A DNA stretch of 64,000 nt from Chitinophagaceae bacterium (GTDB taxonomy: Bacteria > Bacteroidota > Bacteroidia > Chitinophagales > Chitinophagaceae): the NCBI GenBank assembly GCA_004028765.1, contig SAIX01000056.1, positions 1-64,000 of the forward strand, written 5' to 3'. The position numbers were made by a program, and so were the translations under genes. The notes below the pieces were generated by a model. The model did not search any database. It was not told the origin of the DNA and saw only the letters and a program-made list of their open reading frames with translations. Below, piece by piece: positions 44,438 through 52,695 of this stretch; position 1 is the stretch's first letter, and every line of letters begins with the position of its first letter.

Positions 44438-46120
44438 ATGAAAATATTTCTCGCGCAGCAGAATTATCATATCGGCAATTTCGAAGCCAATACAGCAAAG
44501 ATCATTGAAGCCATCAGGCAGGCCAAAGCGGCAGGAGGCGATCTCATCATGTTCAGCGAAATGTGTGTATGTGGTTACCCCGCAAGGGATTTTGTGGAGT
44601 TCGATGATTTCATCGATAAATGTTATGAAGCCGTTGACCGCATCCGCGAAGAAGCCGATACCATTGGCGTACTGATCGGCAGCCCGGCAAGAAATAACAG
44701 GCAGAAAGGAAAAAGTTTGTTCAATGCGGCTTTCTTCCTGTATGAAAAAGAGATCAGGGCAGAGATACATAAAACCCTGCTCCCTACCTATGATGTGTTT
44801 GATGAATACCGCTATTTCGAACCTGCATTCGAATGGGAGACAGTGGCTTTCAAAGGAAAAAAAATTGCCATCACCATTTGTGAAGATATCTGGAACCTGG
44901 GCGATAATCCTTTGTACCGCATCTGTCCGATGGATAAACTGATGGAACAGCAACCCGACCTGATGCTCAACATCAGTGCTTCCCCCTTTGATTATACGCA
45001 CGATGAAGACAGGAAATCGGTGATCAAATCCAACGTGGTGAAATATAAGATCCCGATGTTTTACTGCAATGCCATCGGCAGCCAGACGGAAGTGGTGTTT
45101 GATGGCGCATCGCTTGTGTTCGATAAATACGCCAATCTCTGCAAGGCATTACCGATGTTTGAAGAAGCCATGGAAAGCGTGGTGGTAAACGATGATGGCA
45201 CAATGGATTCGCCCATTCTTGAACCGGCCAGCCGTGTACCCGATAAGGAATTAAACCCCGCCGCTTTAGAACCCGGATTAAATATTGCACAGGTATATGA
45301 TGCACTGATACTGGGCATCCGCGATTATTTCGGGAAGATGGGTTTCAGTAAAGCCATATTGGGATCTTCTGGCGGGATTGATTCTGCTGTTACACTCGCC
45401 GTTGCCTGTGATGCACTCGGTAAAGAAAATGTAAGGGCCATCCTGATGCCTTCGCCATATTCAACAGATCATTCTGTAAACGATGCGGTTCAACTGAGTA
45501 AAAACCTTGGCAATCCTTATGATATTATCCATATCGACGCAGTTTACGAATCATTCCTCTCTTCTTTAAAACCTGTTTTTGGTGATCTTCCTTTTTCGCT
45601 TGCCGAAGAAAACATACAAAGCCGCAGCCGCGGTAACCTGCTCATGGGCATCGCGAATAAATTTGGTTATATATTACTGAACACTTCCAACAAAAGTGAG
45701 CTGGCCACCGGTTACGGAACATTGTACGGAGATATGGCAGGCGGGCTTGGCGTATTGGGTGATTGTTACAAGCTACAGGTGTACGAACTCGCGAAATATA
45801 TCAACCGTGAAAAAGAGATCATCCCGGAAAACATCATCACGAAGGCGCCCAGTGCCGAATTACGGCCCAACCAGAAAGACAGCGACAGTTTACCCGACTA
45901 TACCATACTGGACCAGGTGCTGTACCAGTATATTGAAAAAAGGCTCGGGCCAGCCGAGATCAAAGCAAAAGGATTTGATGCGGCACTGGTTGACCGTACT
46001 TTGAAAATGGTAAATACAAATGAATATAAGCGGAACCAGTTTTGTCCCATCATCCGCGTATCACCCAAAGCTTTTGGTGTTGGTAGAAGGGTTCCGATTG
46101 TAGGGAAATATCTTTCCTGA
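44438..46120 (+). CDS. nadE: Glutamine-dependent NAD+ synthetase
   Basis: 560 aa from the ATG at 44438, where the amidase fold begins (KIFLAQQNYHIGNFEANT). Makes NAD+ from nicotinate adenine dinucleotide and ATP with ammonia from glutamine. The N-terminal nitrilase-type domain has the triad Glu41 (MFSEMC), Lys112 (HKTLLPTYDVFDEYRYF) and Cys148 (ITICEDIW). The synthetase domain has the ATP-binding LGSSGGIDSAVTLA, RSRGNLLMGIANK, NTSNKSELATGYGTLYGDMAGG and KAPSAELRPNQKDSDSLPDY. Complete and normal in length. Confidence 0.95.
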   Translation: MKIFLAQQNYHIGNFEANTAKIIEAIRQAKAAGGDLIMFSEMCVCGYPARDFVEFDDFIDKCYEAVDRIREEADTIGVLIGSPARNNRQKGKSLFNAAFFLYEKEIRAEIHKTLLPTYDVFDEYRYFEPAFEWETVAFKGKKIAITICEDIWNLGDNPLYRICPMDKLMEQQPDLMLNISASPFDYTHDEDRKSVIKSNVVKYKIPMFYCNAIGSQTEVVFDGASLVFDKYANLCKALPMFEEAMESVVVNDDGTMDSPILEPASRVPDKELNPAALEPGLNIAQVYDALILGIRDYFGKMGFSKAILGSSGGIDSAVTLAVACDALGKENVRAILMPSPYSTDHSVNDAVQLSKNLGNPYDIIHIDAVYESFLSSLKPVFGDLPFSLAEENIQSRSRGNLLMGIANKFGYILLNTSNKSELATGYGTLYGDMAGGLGVLGDCYKLQVYELAKYINREKEIIPENIITKAPSAELRPNQKDSDSLPDYTILDQVLYQYIEKRLGPAEIKAKGFDAALVDRTLKMVNTNEYKRNQFCPIIRVSPKAFGVGRRVPIVGKYLS

Positions 46121-46158
46121 TAAATTTTCCATTCAGTTTTCCGCCAGGCTGCATACGC

Positions 46159-47001
46159 ATGAAAAGAAAAGAACAAAATCAGAATAGAACGAGCCTTGAA
46201 AAAATTTCGAGCTTCGAATACCCGGCTTTTCTCATGCGGTTTCCGAAAACAATTCATGTGATATATGCCATTAATTTTATTTTCCAGTTCCGGAAATGGT
46301 ATGTGTACCCCCGGATCAAATCGTTATTAAAGAAAGCGGGGAATGAGGGTTTGTGGATAGACCTTGGTTGCGGTGAAGGTCAATACCTGGTTCCGATCAG
46401 TAAAAAATTTCCTTCCTGGAAAACAATCGGTGTAGATAACAACCCGTCCAATATTTCTTTCTTGAAAAAAGTTATTCCGGCGAATGCTGAACTGATACTT
46501 ACCGACATTGAAAAACTGCCTCCTGAAAACAAAGCAGACCTGATCACCTGCATTGGTGTGCTGCAGTATATTGAAGATGATGAAAAGGCCCTGCAGAAAA
46601 TTTACGGGGCCCTTCTGCCGGGCGGGAATTTCCTCTTATACTCACCAGTAAACGGGCAGCTCCATATATCGCTTTACAAATACCTTCTTACACATTACAG
46701 TCATTACGAATCAGTAAATAACCGCAGAAGAATTTATCAGCAAGCAGAACTTGAAAAAAAATTACGAAACAGCGGTTTTAAGATCGAATCAGCAACTATT
46801 ACATACGGGTACTGGGGCAGAATCAGTCATGAGATATTCAATATCCTGCTTGTGGTACTTACCTCCTCTCCGTGGCCATTGAAATTATTTGCAGGCATCC
46901 TGCTTATCCCTGCCACACCATTGGTCATTTTATTAATGGCTGCAGATTTTTGTACCACACACAAAAATGGAAATGGAATCATGATCACAGCGGTAAAATA
47001 A
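46159..47001 (+). CDS. Class I SAM methyltransferase with a membrane-associated C-terminus
   Basis: 280 aa. WIDLGCGEGQYLVPISKKF is the SAM-binding motif I, GVDNNP motif II, and ADLITCIGVLQYI / LLPGGNFLLYSPV the later motifs. A hydrophobic stretch follows at about 220-265 (EIFNILLVVL, LKLFAGILLIPATPLVILLMA), suggesting membrane attachment, so the substrate may be a lipid or lipid-linked compound. The gene is AT-rich compared with nadE, 38 nt upstream, like the 5174 methyltransferase. Substrate unknown. Confidence 0.75.
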   Translation: MKRKEQNQNRTSLEKISSFEYPAFLMRFPKTIHVIYAINFIFQFRKWYVYPRIKSLLKKAGNEGLWIDLGCGEGQYLVPISKKFPSWKTIGVDNNPSNISFLKKVIPANAELILTDIEKLPPENKADLITCIGVLQYIEDDEKALQKIYGALLPGGNFLLYSPVNGQLHISLYKYLLTHYSHYESVNNRRRIYQQAELEKKLRNSGFKIESATITYGYWGRISHEIFNILLVVLTSSPWPLKLFAGILLIPATPLVILLMAADFCTTHKNGNGIMITAVK

Positions 47002-47019
47002 ACGCAGGTAAATAAATGC

Positions 47020-47049
47020 AAAAACCCCGGCTCTTAACCGGGGCTTTTA
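47020..47049. terminator. Terminator between convergent genes
   Basis: AAAACCCCGG ... CCGGGGCTTTT, 6-bp GC core plus A/T tracts on both sides, loop of 7 nt. It fits both the methyltransferase and the stress-protein gene. Confidence 0.75.
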
Positions 47050-47069
47050 TCGGACGATATGCTTCACTA

Positions 47070-47915
47070 CTATCCCTGTATCACCATCAGTGGTACATGG
47101 GTATGAAATGCCAACTGCGTGGTGTGACTTGTGGTAAACAGGCTTTCAAGAAAACTGTGTCTTTTCGGGATCGTGATGACCATATCAGCCTGGTGCTCCA
47201 GGGCGAACTGATTCACAGCTTCCACGTAGTGCTTGTTTTTTGAAAAATGAAACTCTGGGTTCAGGTCCTGCAGTAAGGTATGCACTGCATAACTTTCCCC
47301 AACCACATTGGATGGATACATCACACCGTATTCGTCCGGTATCTCTTCTCGGTTAAACACCAATAATTTTGCTTTTGTATTTTCCACGATCCTGCGCACC
47401 GCTTTCACAGGAATCGTTTTATCTGCCTTATCAAAATCACTTAATAACACAACCGTTTTTACCGGCCTGAACACTGCATCTTTCGGAACAATGATCACAG
47501 GTGTTTGTGAATGCCTGGCCACCGCAACCGTATTGCTTCCGATCAGTTTTTCTTCGAGCATACCGCCGCCGGTAATACCCATTACAATGAGTCCTGCATC
47601 GTTGGCCACACAGGGTGCATCAAGGCCGTTGTTCAGTAAAGCGTATTCGCAATAGGTTTCAAGCACACAGTTATCGGGGCAAAAAGCCTGCAGTGCCAAC
47701 TTGAATTTATCGAGCTCATGCCGACTTGCCTCTTTCAGTTGCGCCTCATCCAGTAAAGATACTGCCGGCACCATCGGGTCGATCATCAGCGGCGCCTGGT
47801 ATGCATTGTACAGGATCACTTTAGGTGCACCCAGCTGTTTCGCCAGCTCCAGTGTATAACGCGCCGCATTTTGTGCAGTGGCTGAGAAATCAGTAGGAAC
47901 CAGGATATTTTTCAT
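47070..47915 (-). CDS. Universal stress protein, tandem UspA domains
   Basis: 281 aa from the ATG at 47915 (KNILVPTDFSATAQNAARY is the canonical start); an ATG six codons earlier is also open. Domain 1 ends with the nucleotide-binding GLIVMGITGGG and IGSNTVAVARHSQTPVIIVP block (G-x2-G-x9-G-S/T type). Domain 2 (about 145-281) is more diverged and ends THVPLMVIQG without the full ATP motif. Such proteins respond to starvation, anoxia or redox stress. Confidence 0.9.
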   Translation of the reverse strand: MKNILVPTDFSATAQNAARYTLELAKQLGAPKVILYNAYQAPLMIDPMVPAVSLLDEAQLKEASRHELDKFKLALQAFCPDNCVLETYCEYALLNNGLDAPCVANDAGLIVMGITGGGMLEEKLIGSNTVAVARHSQTPVIIVPKDAVFRPVKTVVLLSDFDKADKTIPVKAVRRIVENTKAKLLVFNREEIPDEYGVMYPSNVVGESYAVHTLLQDLNPEFHFSKNKHYVEAVNQFALEHQADMVITIPKRHSFLESLFTTSHTTQLAFHTHVPLMVIQG

Positions 47916-48010
47916 GGTTTTGTTTTGTAACATAAAGTTCTATCAGTTGATCTCTTTTATCTATGACATTCCTCATGTTTCGGATTGATTTTTTGGGAGA
48001 ATTGTTACGC

Positions 48011-48042
48011 AAAACAAAAGCCCCCGCAATTCTGCAGGGGCT
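48011..48042 (-). terminator. Terminator of the thiolase gene
   Basis: AGCCCC...GGGGCT with an inner GCA/TGC pair and a short loop, followed on the minus strand by TTTGTTTT. It lies 26 nt after the thiolase stop. Confidence 0.8.
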
Positions 48043-48067
48043 CGTTCTCATGTTGTGTGATCTTATT

Positions 48068-49243
48068 TTACAGATTTTCAATAATTCCCGCAATGCCTTG
48101 TCCGCCGCCCACACAGGCAGTCACCATTCCGTATTTTTTATTCAGTCGTTTCATATCATTCAAAAGTTGCACCGTTAGTTTACAACCTGTACAACCCAAC
48201 GGGTGTCCTAAAGCTATCGCGCCGCCATTGATGTTTACGATATCCGGGTTTAACCCCAATTCCCGTATTACGGCCAGCGATTGTGATGCGAACGCTTCAT
48301 TCAATTCAATCAGTTCAATATCTTCTAGCGACATACCCACCTGTTTCAATACTTTGGGAACAGCGGCCACCGGGCCAATGCCCATGATGCGTGGATGCAC
48401 ACCCGCAGAAGCACAGTTCACGAGTCTTCCAATCGGTTTCAATCCCAGCTCATTCACCATCTTTTCACTCATCACAATCACGAAAGCTGCGCCGTCACTG
48501 GTTTGCGATGAATTACCCGCTGTTACACTGCCGGTGGTTGAGAAAGCCGGTTTCAATTTCGCCAATGCTTCAAAGCTTGTATCTGCACGAACACCTTCAT
48601 CGGTATCCACCACATAACTGCGTACAGCTTTCTTCCCTTTTTCATTCACATAGGTTTCTTCAACAGTGATCGGTAGTATCCCTGCTTTAAAATATCCTTC
48701 CTGAATTGCCTTCATTGCTTTCTGGTGCGATTGCAAAGCGAACTGGTCCTGGTCTTCCCGGCTCACATTAAATTCTTTTGCCACAGCTTCCGCAGTTAGT
48801 CCCATACTCAGGTAATAATCCGGTTCTTCTTTTGCAATGGCGTATGAGGGAACTGTTTTCCATCCGGCCGTGGGCACTAGGCTCATACTTTCGGTGCCGC
48901 CAGCAATGATACAATCCGCCATTCCTGAACGGATCTTGGCAGTAGCCGTGGCAATACTTTCCAAACCACTGGCACAGTACCGGTTGATGGTGATGCCTGC
49001 CACTTCAATCCCCAATGCTTTGGCAGAAATGATACGGCCAAACTGCAAACCCTGTTCCGCTTCTGGAACTGCGTTACCTACGATCACATCATCCACACGT
49101 TTGGGATCCAGTTGCGGAACAGATGATACAAGCCCTTTGATCACTTCCACTGCAAGGTCATCGGGCCTGAAAAAACGGAACCCGCCTTTTTTACTCTTGG
49201 CAACAGCCGTTCTGTAACCCGCAACAATGTATGCTTCCTGCAT
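48068..49243 (-). CDS. Acetyl-CoA acyltransferase (thiolase)
   Basis: 391 aa. Thiolase signatures are complete: NRYCASGLESIATA with the nucleophile cysteine (about residue 89), NGGAIALGHPLGCTG with the catalytic histidine, and ACVGGGQGIAGI with the second cysteine. The sequence resembles the FadA/FadI-like degradative group (VGNAVPEAEQGLQFGRI), so it most likely releases acetyl-CoA from 3-ketoacyl-CoA in beta-oxidation; acetoacetyl-CoA synthesis is possible. No partner hydratase-dehydrogenase gene is adjacent. Confidence 0.92.
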   Translation of the reverse strand: MQEAYIVAGYRTAVAKSKKGGFRFFRPDDLAVEVIKGLVSSVPQLDPKRVDDVIVGNAVPEAEQGLQFGRIISAKALGIEVAGITINRYCASGLESIATATAKIRSGMADCIIAGGTESMSLVPTAGWKTVPSYAIAKEEPDYYLSMGLTAEAVAKEFNVSREDQDQFALQSHQKAMKAIQEGYFKAGILPITVEETYVNEKGKKAVRSYVVDTDEGVRADTSFEALAKLKPAFSTTGSVTAGNSSQTSDGAAFVIVMSEKMVNELGLKPIGRLVNCASAGVHPRIMGIGPVAAVPKVLKQVGMSLEDIELIELNEAFASQSLAVIRELGLNPDIVNINGGAIALGHPLGCTGCKLTVQLLNDMKRLNKKYGMVTACVGGGQGIAGIIENL

Positions 49244-49340
49244 AAAACGGTTTTATGGTATCAAATGTAGGGAAAAAATCGAAAAAAGGTTGTTTATGCA
49301 ACCAAATTCCGGGAACTTCAGGCCTTCGGTTGATTGGTTT

Positions 49341-49348
49341 TATCTTCG
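49341..49348 (+). promoter_or_regulatory. -7-like box of pyrD, near-leaderless
   Basis: TATCTTCG ends 4 nt before the ATG at 49353; it is the same 8-mer as before rsgA. Confidence 0.45.
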
Positions 49349-49352
49349 TGGC

Positions 49353-50420
49353 ATGTTTTATCCTTTACTTCGCGAACTGCTTTTCTGTTTCCCGCCGGAA
49401 GATGTCCATTATTTTTCGATGAACCTGCTTAAAACGGGCTGCGGCATCCCCCCGATAAAAAAACTGCTGGAAACAAAATACCAATACCCGGATAAAGACC
49501 TGGAAAAGAGGGTTTTCGGATTAGACTTTCTGAACCCTGTTGGACTTGGTGCAGGATTCGACAAAAATGCGCTTTACCTGCGCGAACTCGAAACACTGGG
49601 ATTTGGATTTGTGGAGATCGGAACCGTTACCCCAAAAGCACAGCCAGGAAATGACAGGCCCAGGTTATTTCGCCTGCCGGCGGATAAAGCCCTGATTAAC
49701 CGGATGGGCTTTAACAACGATGGAGCCGAAGTCATTAAACTGAGATTGATCAAATGGCAGGAATACAAGGCGAAGCATGCAAGTTCAAAACTGATCGTTG
49801 GCGGTAATATCGGGAAGAACAAAGTAACGCCGAATGAAGATGCCTGGAAAGATTACAGCATTTGTTTTGATACATTGTTTGATACCGTGGATTATTTCGT
49901 GGTGAATGTGAGTTCCCCCAATACACCCGGCCTGCGCGAACTGCAGGAAAAAGATTCCCTGAAAAAAATCCTTTCGCAACTGCAGGAACAGAACCAGGGC
50001 AAAGCAACACCCAAACCACTGTTGCTGAAAATCGCTCCTGACCTTAACCAGGAACAACTCGATGATATTATTTCGCTTTCATTTGAAACATCGCTGAGCG
50101 GATTGGTTGCCACCAATACTACGATCAGCAGGGAGGCATTAAGTGAAAAGTCAAAAGTGAAAAGTCAAACAATTGGTGCGGGTGGGTTAAGCGGAAAACC
50201 GGTTCGTGAAAGAGCCACAGATGTGGTGCAGTATCTTTCAAAGCAAACGGATGGAAAAATTCCACTGATCGCGAGCGGGGGTATTTTTACCGGACCCGAT
50301 GCAGAAGAAAAACTGGATGCAGGCGCTTCGCTGGTACAGGTATGGACCGGGTTCATTTACGAAGGCCCTTCGATCGTTAAAAATATTTGTCGATATCTTT
50401 CCGGTGATAAGCCGCAATAA
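49353..50420 (+). CDS. pyrD: Quinone-dependent dihydroorotate dehydrogenase (class 2)
   Basis: 355 aa from the ATG at 49353, where class 2 homology begins (FYPLLRELLFCFPPEDVHYF, the membrane-binding quinone tunnel helix); the frame is open back to 49227 but would overlap the promoter and the thiolase start. Oxidises dihydroorotate to orotate, passing electrons to menaquinone. Motifs: NPVGLGAGFDKNA, FVEIGTVTPKAQPGN, NRMGFNN, VNVSSPNTPGLR with the catalytic-base serine, KIAPDL and GAGGLSGKP, and SGGIFTG. A 14-bp sequence is perfectly doubled inside the gene (50142-50169) without frame loss. The TerC gene follows after 9 nt. Confidence 0.94.
   Translation: MFYPLLRELLFCFPPEDVHYFSMNLLKTGCGIPPIKKLLETKYQYPDKDLEKRVFGLDFLNPVGLGAGFDKNALYLRELETLGFGFVEIGTVTPKAQPGNDRPRLFRLPADKALINRMGFNNDGAEVIKLRLIKWQEYKAKHASSKLIVGGNIGKNKVTPNEDAWKDYSICFDTLFDTVDYFVVNVSSPNTPGLRELQEKDSLKKILSQLQEQNQGKATPKPLLLKIAPDLNQEQLDDIISLSFETSLSGLVATNTTISREALSEKSKVKSQTIGAGGLSGKPVRERATDVVQYLSKQTDGKIPLIASGGIFTGPDAEEKLDAGASLVQVWTGFIYEGPSIVKNICRYLSGDKPQ
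50142..50169 (+). repeat. Perfect 14-bp tandem repeat inside pyrD
   Basis: AGTGAAAAGTCAAA occurs twice in a row. It encodes most of SEKSKVKSQ, in the variable surface loop just before GAGGLSGKP. Length 28 is not a multiple of three, yet the frame stays open and the loop is of normal length. Confidence 0.7.
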
Positions 50421-50429
50421 CCTGTTTGC

Positions 50430-51230
50430 ATGGAAACACTTTTTACATCAGAGAACCTGGTCAGTTTTTTTGTATTGATAGTTCTCGAAGTCGTACTCGG
50501 TATCGACAATGTGATCTTTGTCAGCATCATCATGAACCGATTGCCAAAAGCCCTGCAACCCAAAGCCAGGCTTACCTGGATGATAACCGGGATGATCAGC
50601 CGGAGTATTCTTTTATTCGGGTTAAGCTGGTTACTGGCGCAAAAAGGCAAACCTTTGTTCAGCGCTTTTGATAAATCATTTGACCTTTCGAGCCTCGTTA
50701 TGATCGGGGGTGGTTTATTTTTGATCTATAAAACCGTAAAAGAAATTCACCACAAACTGGAAGGAGAAGCCGATGCAGCAGCCGGCATCAACAGCAAACC
50801 ATTGGGATTTGGCAATGCGGTGGCGCAGATCATACTGATTGATATGGTATTCAGTTTCGACAGCATTATTACTGCGGGCGGTACTGCAAAAAGACTGGAA
50901 GTAATGATCGCAGCCGTAGTGCTTGCAATGATCATCATGTTTCTCTTCAGTCCTAAAATATCAGCCTTCATACACAAACATCCCACACTTAAAATGCTGG
51001 CCCTTTCCTTCCTTGTAATGATCGGGTTTGTATTGCTGGTGGAAGGCTGGGATGCAGAACGTACGCACGACCTGCACCTAAAAAATTATGTGTATTTCGC
51101 GATGGCTTTTTCTTTTATAGTGGAATTGCTGAACATGCAGTTGCGTAAAAAATATGTACAGCCTGTGCAGTTGCGCGAACCCCGGTTAACCGGAGAAAAC
51201 CCCAACCCTGAATCGGATACAGCCCACTGA
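50430..51230 (+). CDS. TerC-family integral membrane protein
   Basis: 266 aa with about seven membrane helices. LEVVLGIDNVIFVSII and IDMVFSFDSIITAGGT are the two inverted TerC motifs with membrane-embedded acidic residues; KISAFIHKHPTLKMLALSFLVMIGFVLL is also typical. Family members are linked to tellurite resistance and to manganese or calcium export (MeeF, Alx). It probably shares the pyrD transcript. Metal export is the likeliest role. Confidence 0.9.
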   Translation: METLFTSENLVSFFVLIVLEVVLGIDNVIFVSIIMNRLPKALQPKARLTWMITGMISRSILLFGLSWLLAQKGKPLFSAFDKSFDLSSLVMIGGGLFLIYKTVKEIHHKLEGEADAAAGINSKPLGFGNAVAQIILIDMVFSFDSIITAGGTAKRLEVMIAAVVLAMIIMFLFSPKISAFIHKHPTLKMLALSFLVMIGFVLLVEGWDAERTHDLHLKNYVYFAMAFSFIVELLNMQLRKKYVQPVQLREPRLTGENPNPESDTAH

Positions 51231-51334
51231 TTTCAAATTACATCTGTAAAAAAAGAACCTTCTGATTATGTCAGGCGGTTTTATTTTAACAATTCTGCTG
51301 AAAATATTTTTGCGGGTTTTTCATTTTATCTATT

Positions 51335-51353
51335 TACTTTGTATTTCAAAGTA
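51335..51353. promoter_or_regulatory. Palindromic operator before the seven-gene membrane operon
   Basis: TACTTTG-TATTT-CAAAGTA, two perfect 7-bp arms with a 5-bp spacer, ends 6 nt before the ATG at 51360. It overlaps a TTACTTTG -7-like box, so a bound dimer would block transcription. The winged-helix regulator encoded second in the operon is the natural candidate to bind here. Confidence 0.7.
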
Positions 51354-51359
51354 CTTTTT

Positions 51360-51992
51360 ATGGAAGAAAGAAACAGTCACCTTGATACACTGAACGATAT
51401 CCGGCAGATGATGGAGCGAAGCAGCCGTTTTATCAGTCTGAGCGGGCTGAGCGGCATCGGCGCGGGGTTTTGTGCATTGGGGGGTGCTTTCTTCACCTGG
51501 CGGATGATCGAATCCGAAAAAGCGAGGGGTTTCAACTACCGCCAGCTGGTTTTCGAAACCGGCAGTGAGCTGCAGCAAACATTGCTGCTGACAGGCGCCC
51601 TTACTTTTTCTGCTGCATTACTGGTGGCTTTTGTTTTTACGTATATCCGGAGTGTTAAAACAAATACGCCCATCTGGGGGGCCAGTTCAAAGCGCCTGCT
51701 CTGGAATACCATGATCCCCCTGTTGGTGGGCGGTGTGTTTGTGATCCGCATTTTACAATGGGGCTATGGCGGGATGATAGCGCCGGCCTGTTTGTTATTT
51801 TATGGGTTGGCACTGATCAATGGGAGCAAATACACATTATCAGAAATACGCTGGCTGGGTTTCAGCGAGATATTATTAGGTATTATCAATCTCTGGATGA
51901 TCGGCTACGGGCTGGTATTCTGGACGATCGGGTTTGGGTTGTTACATATTCTTTACGGCGCTATTATGTGGTGGAAATACGAACGGGCCTGA
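51360..51992 (+). CDS. Six-helix membrane protein of unknown function
   Basis: 210 aa from the ATG at 51360; a TTG at 51339 is open too but lies in the operator. A soluble N-terminal stretch (DTLNDIRQMMERSSRFISLS) leads to about six membrane helices. Proteins like this are often found directly upstream of a winged-helix regulator in Bacteroidota, which suggests a regulatory membrane partner or a target of that regulator. First gene of an operon that continues to 54410; the next start is 11 nt downstream. Confidence 0.8.
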   Translation: MEERNSHLDTLNDIRQMMERSSRFISLSGLSGIGAGFCALGGAFFTWRMIESEKARGFNYRQLVFETGSELQQTLLLTGALTFSAALLVAFVFTYIRSVKTNTPIWGASSKRLLWNTMIPLLVGGVFVIRILQWGYGGMIAPACLLFYGLALINGSKYTLSEIRWLGFSEILLGIINLWMIGYGLVFWTIGFGLLHILYGAIMWWKYERA

Positions 51993-52003
51993 AAAATACA
52001 AAC

Positions 52004-52303
52004 ATGAAGAACCCGATCGAACATCTGAACAAGGTTTTTGACAGCCGCGTACGCCTCGGTATCATGAGCGCCGTGCTAGTGAATGAAGAAGTAAACTTCA
52101 ATGACCTGAAGGACCTGATACAGGTAACCGATGGCAATCTCGCTTCCCACCTGAAAACGCTCGAAGAAAATAATTATATCAGGGTAAAGAAGGGGTTCAT
52201 CGGCAGAAAAACGAATACCACGTATCTCGTTACCAAAGCCGGTGAAAAAGCTTTCAAAGCGCACCTCGAGGCACTTGAACAAATGATCAGAAAAATTCAG
52301 TAA
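52004..52303 (+). CDS. Winged-helix transcriptional regulator (MarR/HTH_34-like)
   Basis: 99 aa from the ATG at 52004; the frame is open far upstream inside the previous gene but the domain starts here. VFDSRVRLGIMSAVLVNEEVNFNDLKDLIQVTDGNLASHLKTLEENNYIRVKKGFIGRKTNTTYLVTK-type order (helix-turn-helix at about 33-56, beta wing at 58-75) is the one-domain winged helix found beside small membrane proteins in Bacteroidota. It likely binds the palindrome at 51335 as a dimer. Its stop shares one base with the next ATG (TAATG). Confidence 0.9.
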   Translation: MKNPIEHLNKVFDSRVRLGIMSAVLVNEEVNFNDLKDLIQVTDGNLASHLKTLEENNYIRVKKGFIGRKTNTTYLVTKAGEKAFKAHLEALEQMIRKIQ

Positions 52304-52695
52304 TGCTGTTCAATATCTGTATACGATTGTATCTTTTTTCAATGGCGGTATATGCAGGCCTTACCACTCCCTGCCTCCTGATTCCGCCAATGTATATTGA
52401 ATCACTCAAACTGGCCCTGGTTTTTGGATCCTGTGCTGTCTTATTTTTCACAGGCTTACTCTGGGGTATTTCTTTTTACAGGATTTCATGGCATATTCAG
52501 TTCAGGCTGCTGTATGCAGCAGTGGGTATTACAGTTCTTACCAGTTTTCAATTGATCACATGGACTGGATGGTTGGGTGAGATCTGGGGTGAGCCGATAT
52601 TCCTCGCGTTTCCTTTTGCAGCAGCACTCGTGGGATGTTTTTCGGTTTATTATCACAGAAAACAAATTATCGAATACCTCGAAAGCAAAGCATGA
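52303..52695 (+). CDS. Four-helix membrane protein of unknown function
   Basis: 130 aa with about four hydrophobic helices (e.g. LALVFGSCAVLFFTGLLWG, FLAFPFAAALVGCFSVYY) and a short basic/acidic tail. Not recognised. Translationally coupled on both sides: TAATG with the regulator and ATGA with the Coq4-like gene. Confidence 0.75.
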   Translation: MLFNICIRLYLFSMAVYAGLTTPCLLIPPMYIESLKLALVFGSCAVLFFTGLLWGISFYRISWHIQFRLLYAAVGITVLTSFQLITWTGWLGEIWGEPIFLAFPFAAALVGCFSVYYHRKQIIEYLESKA

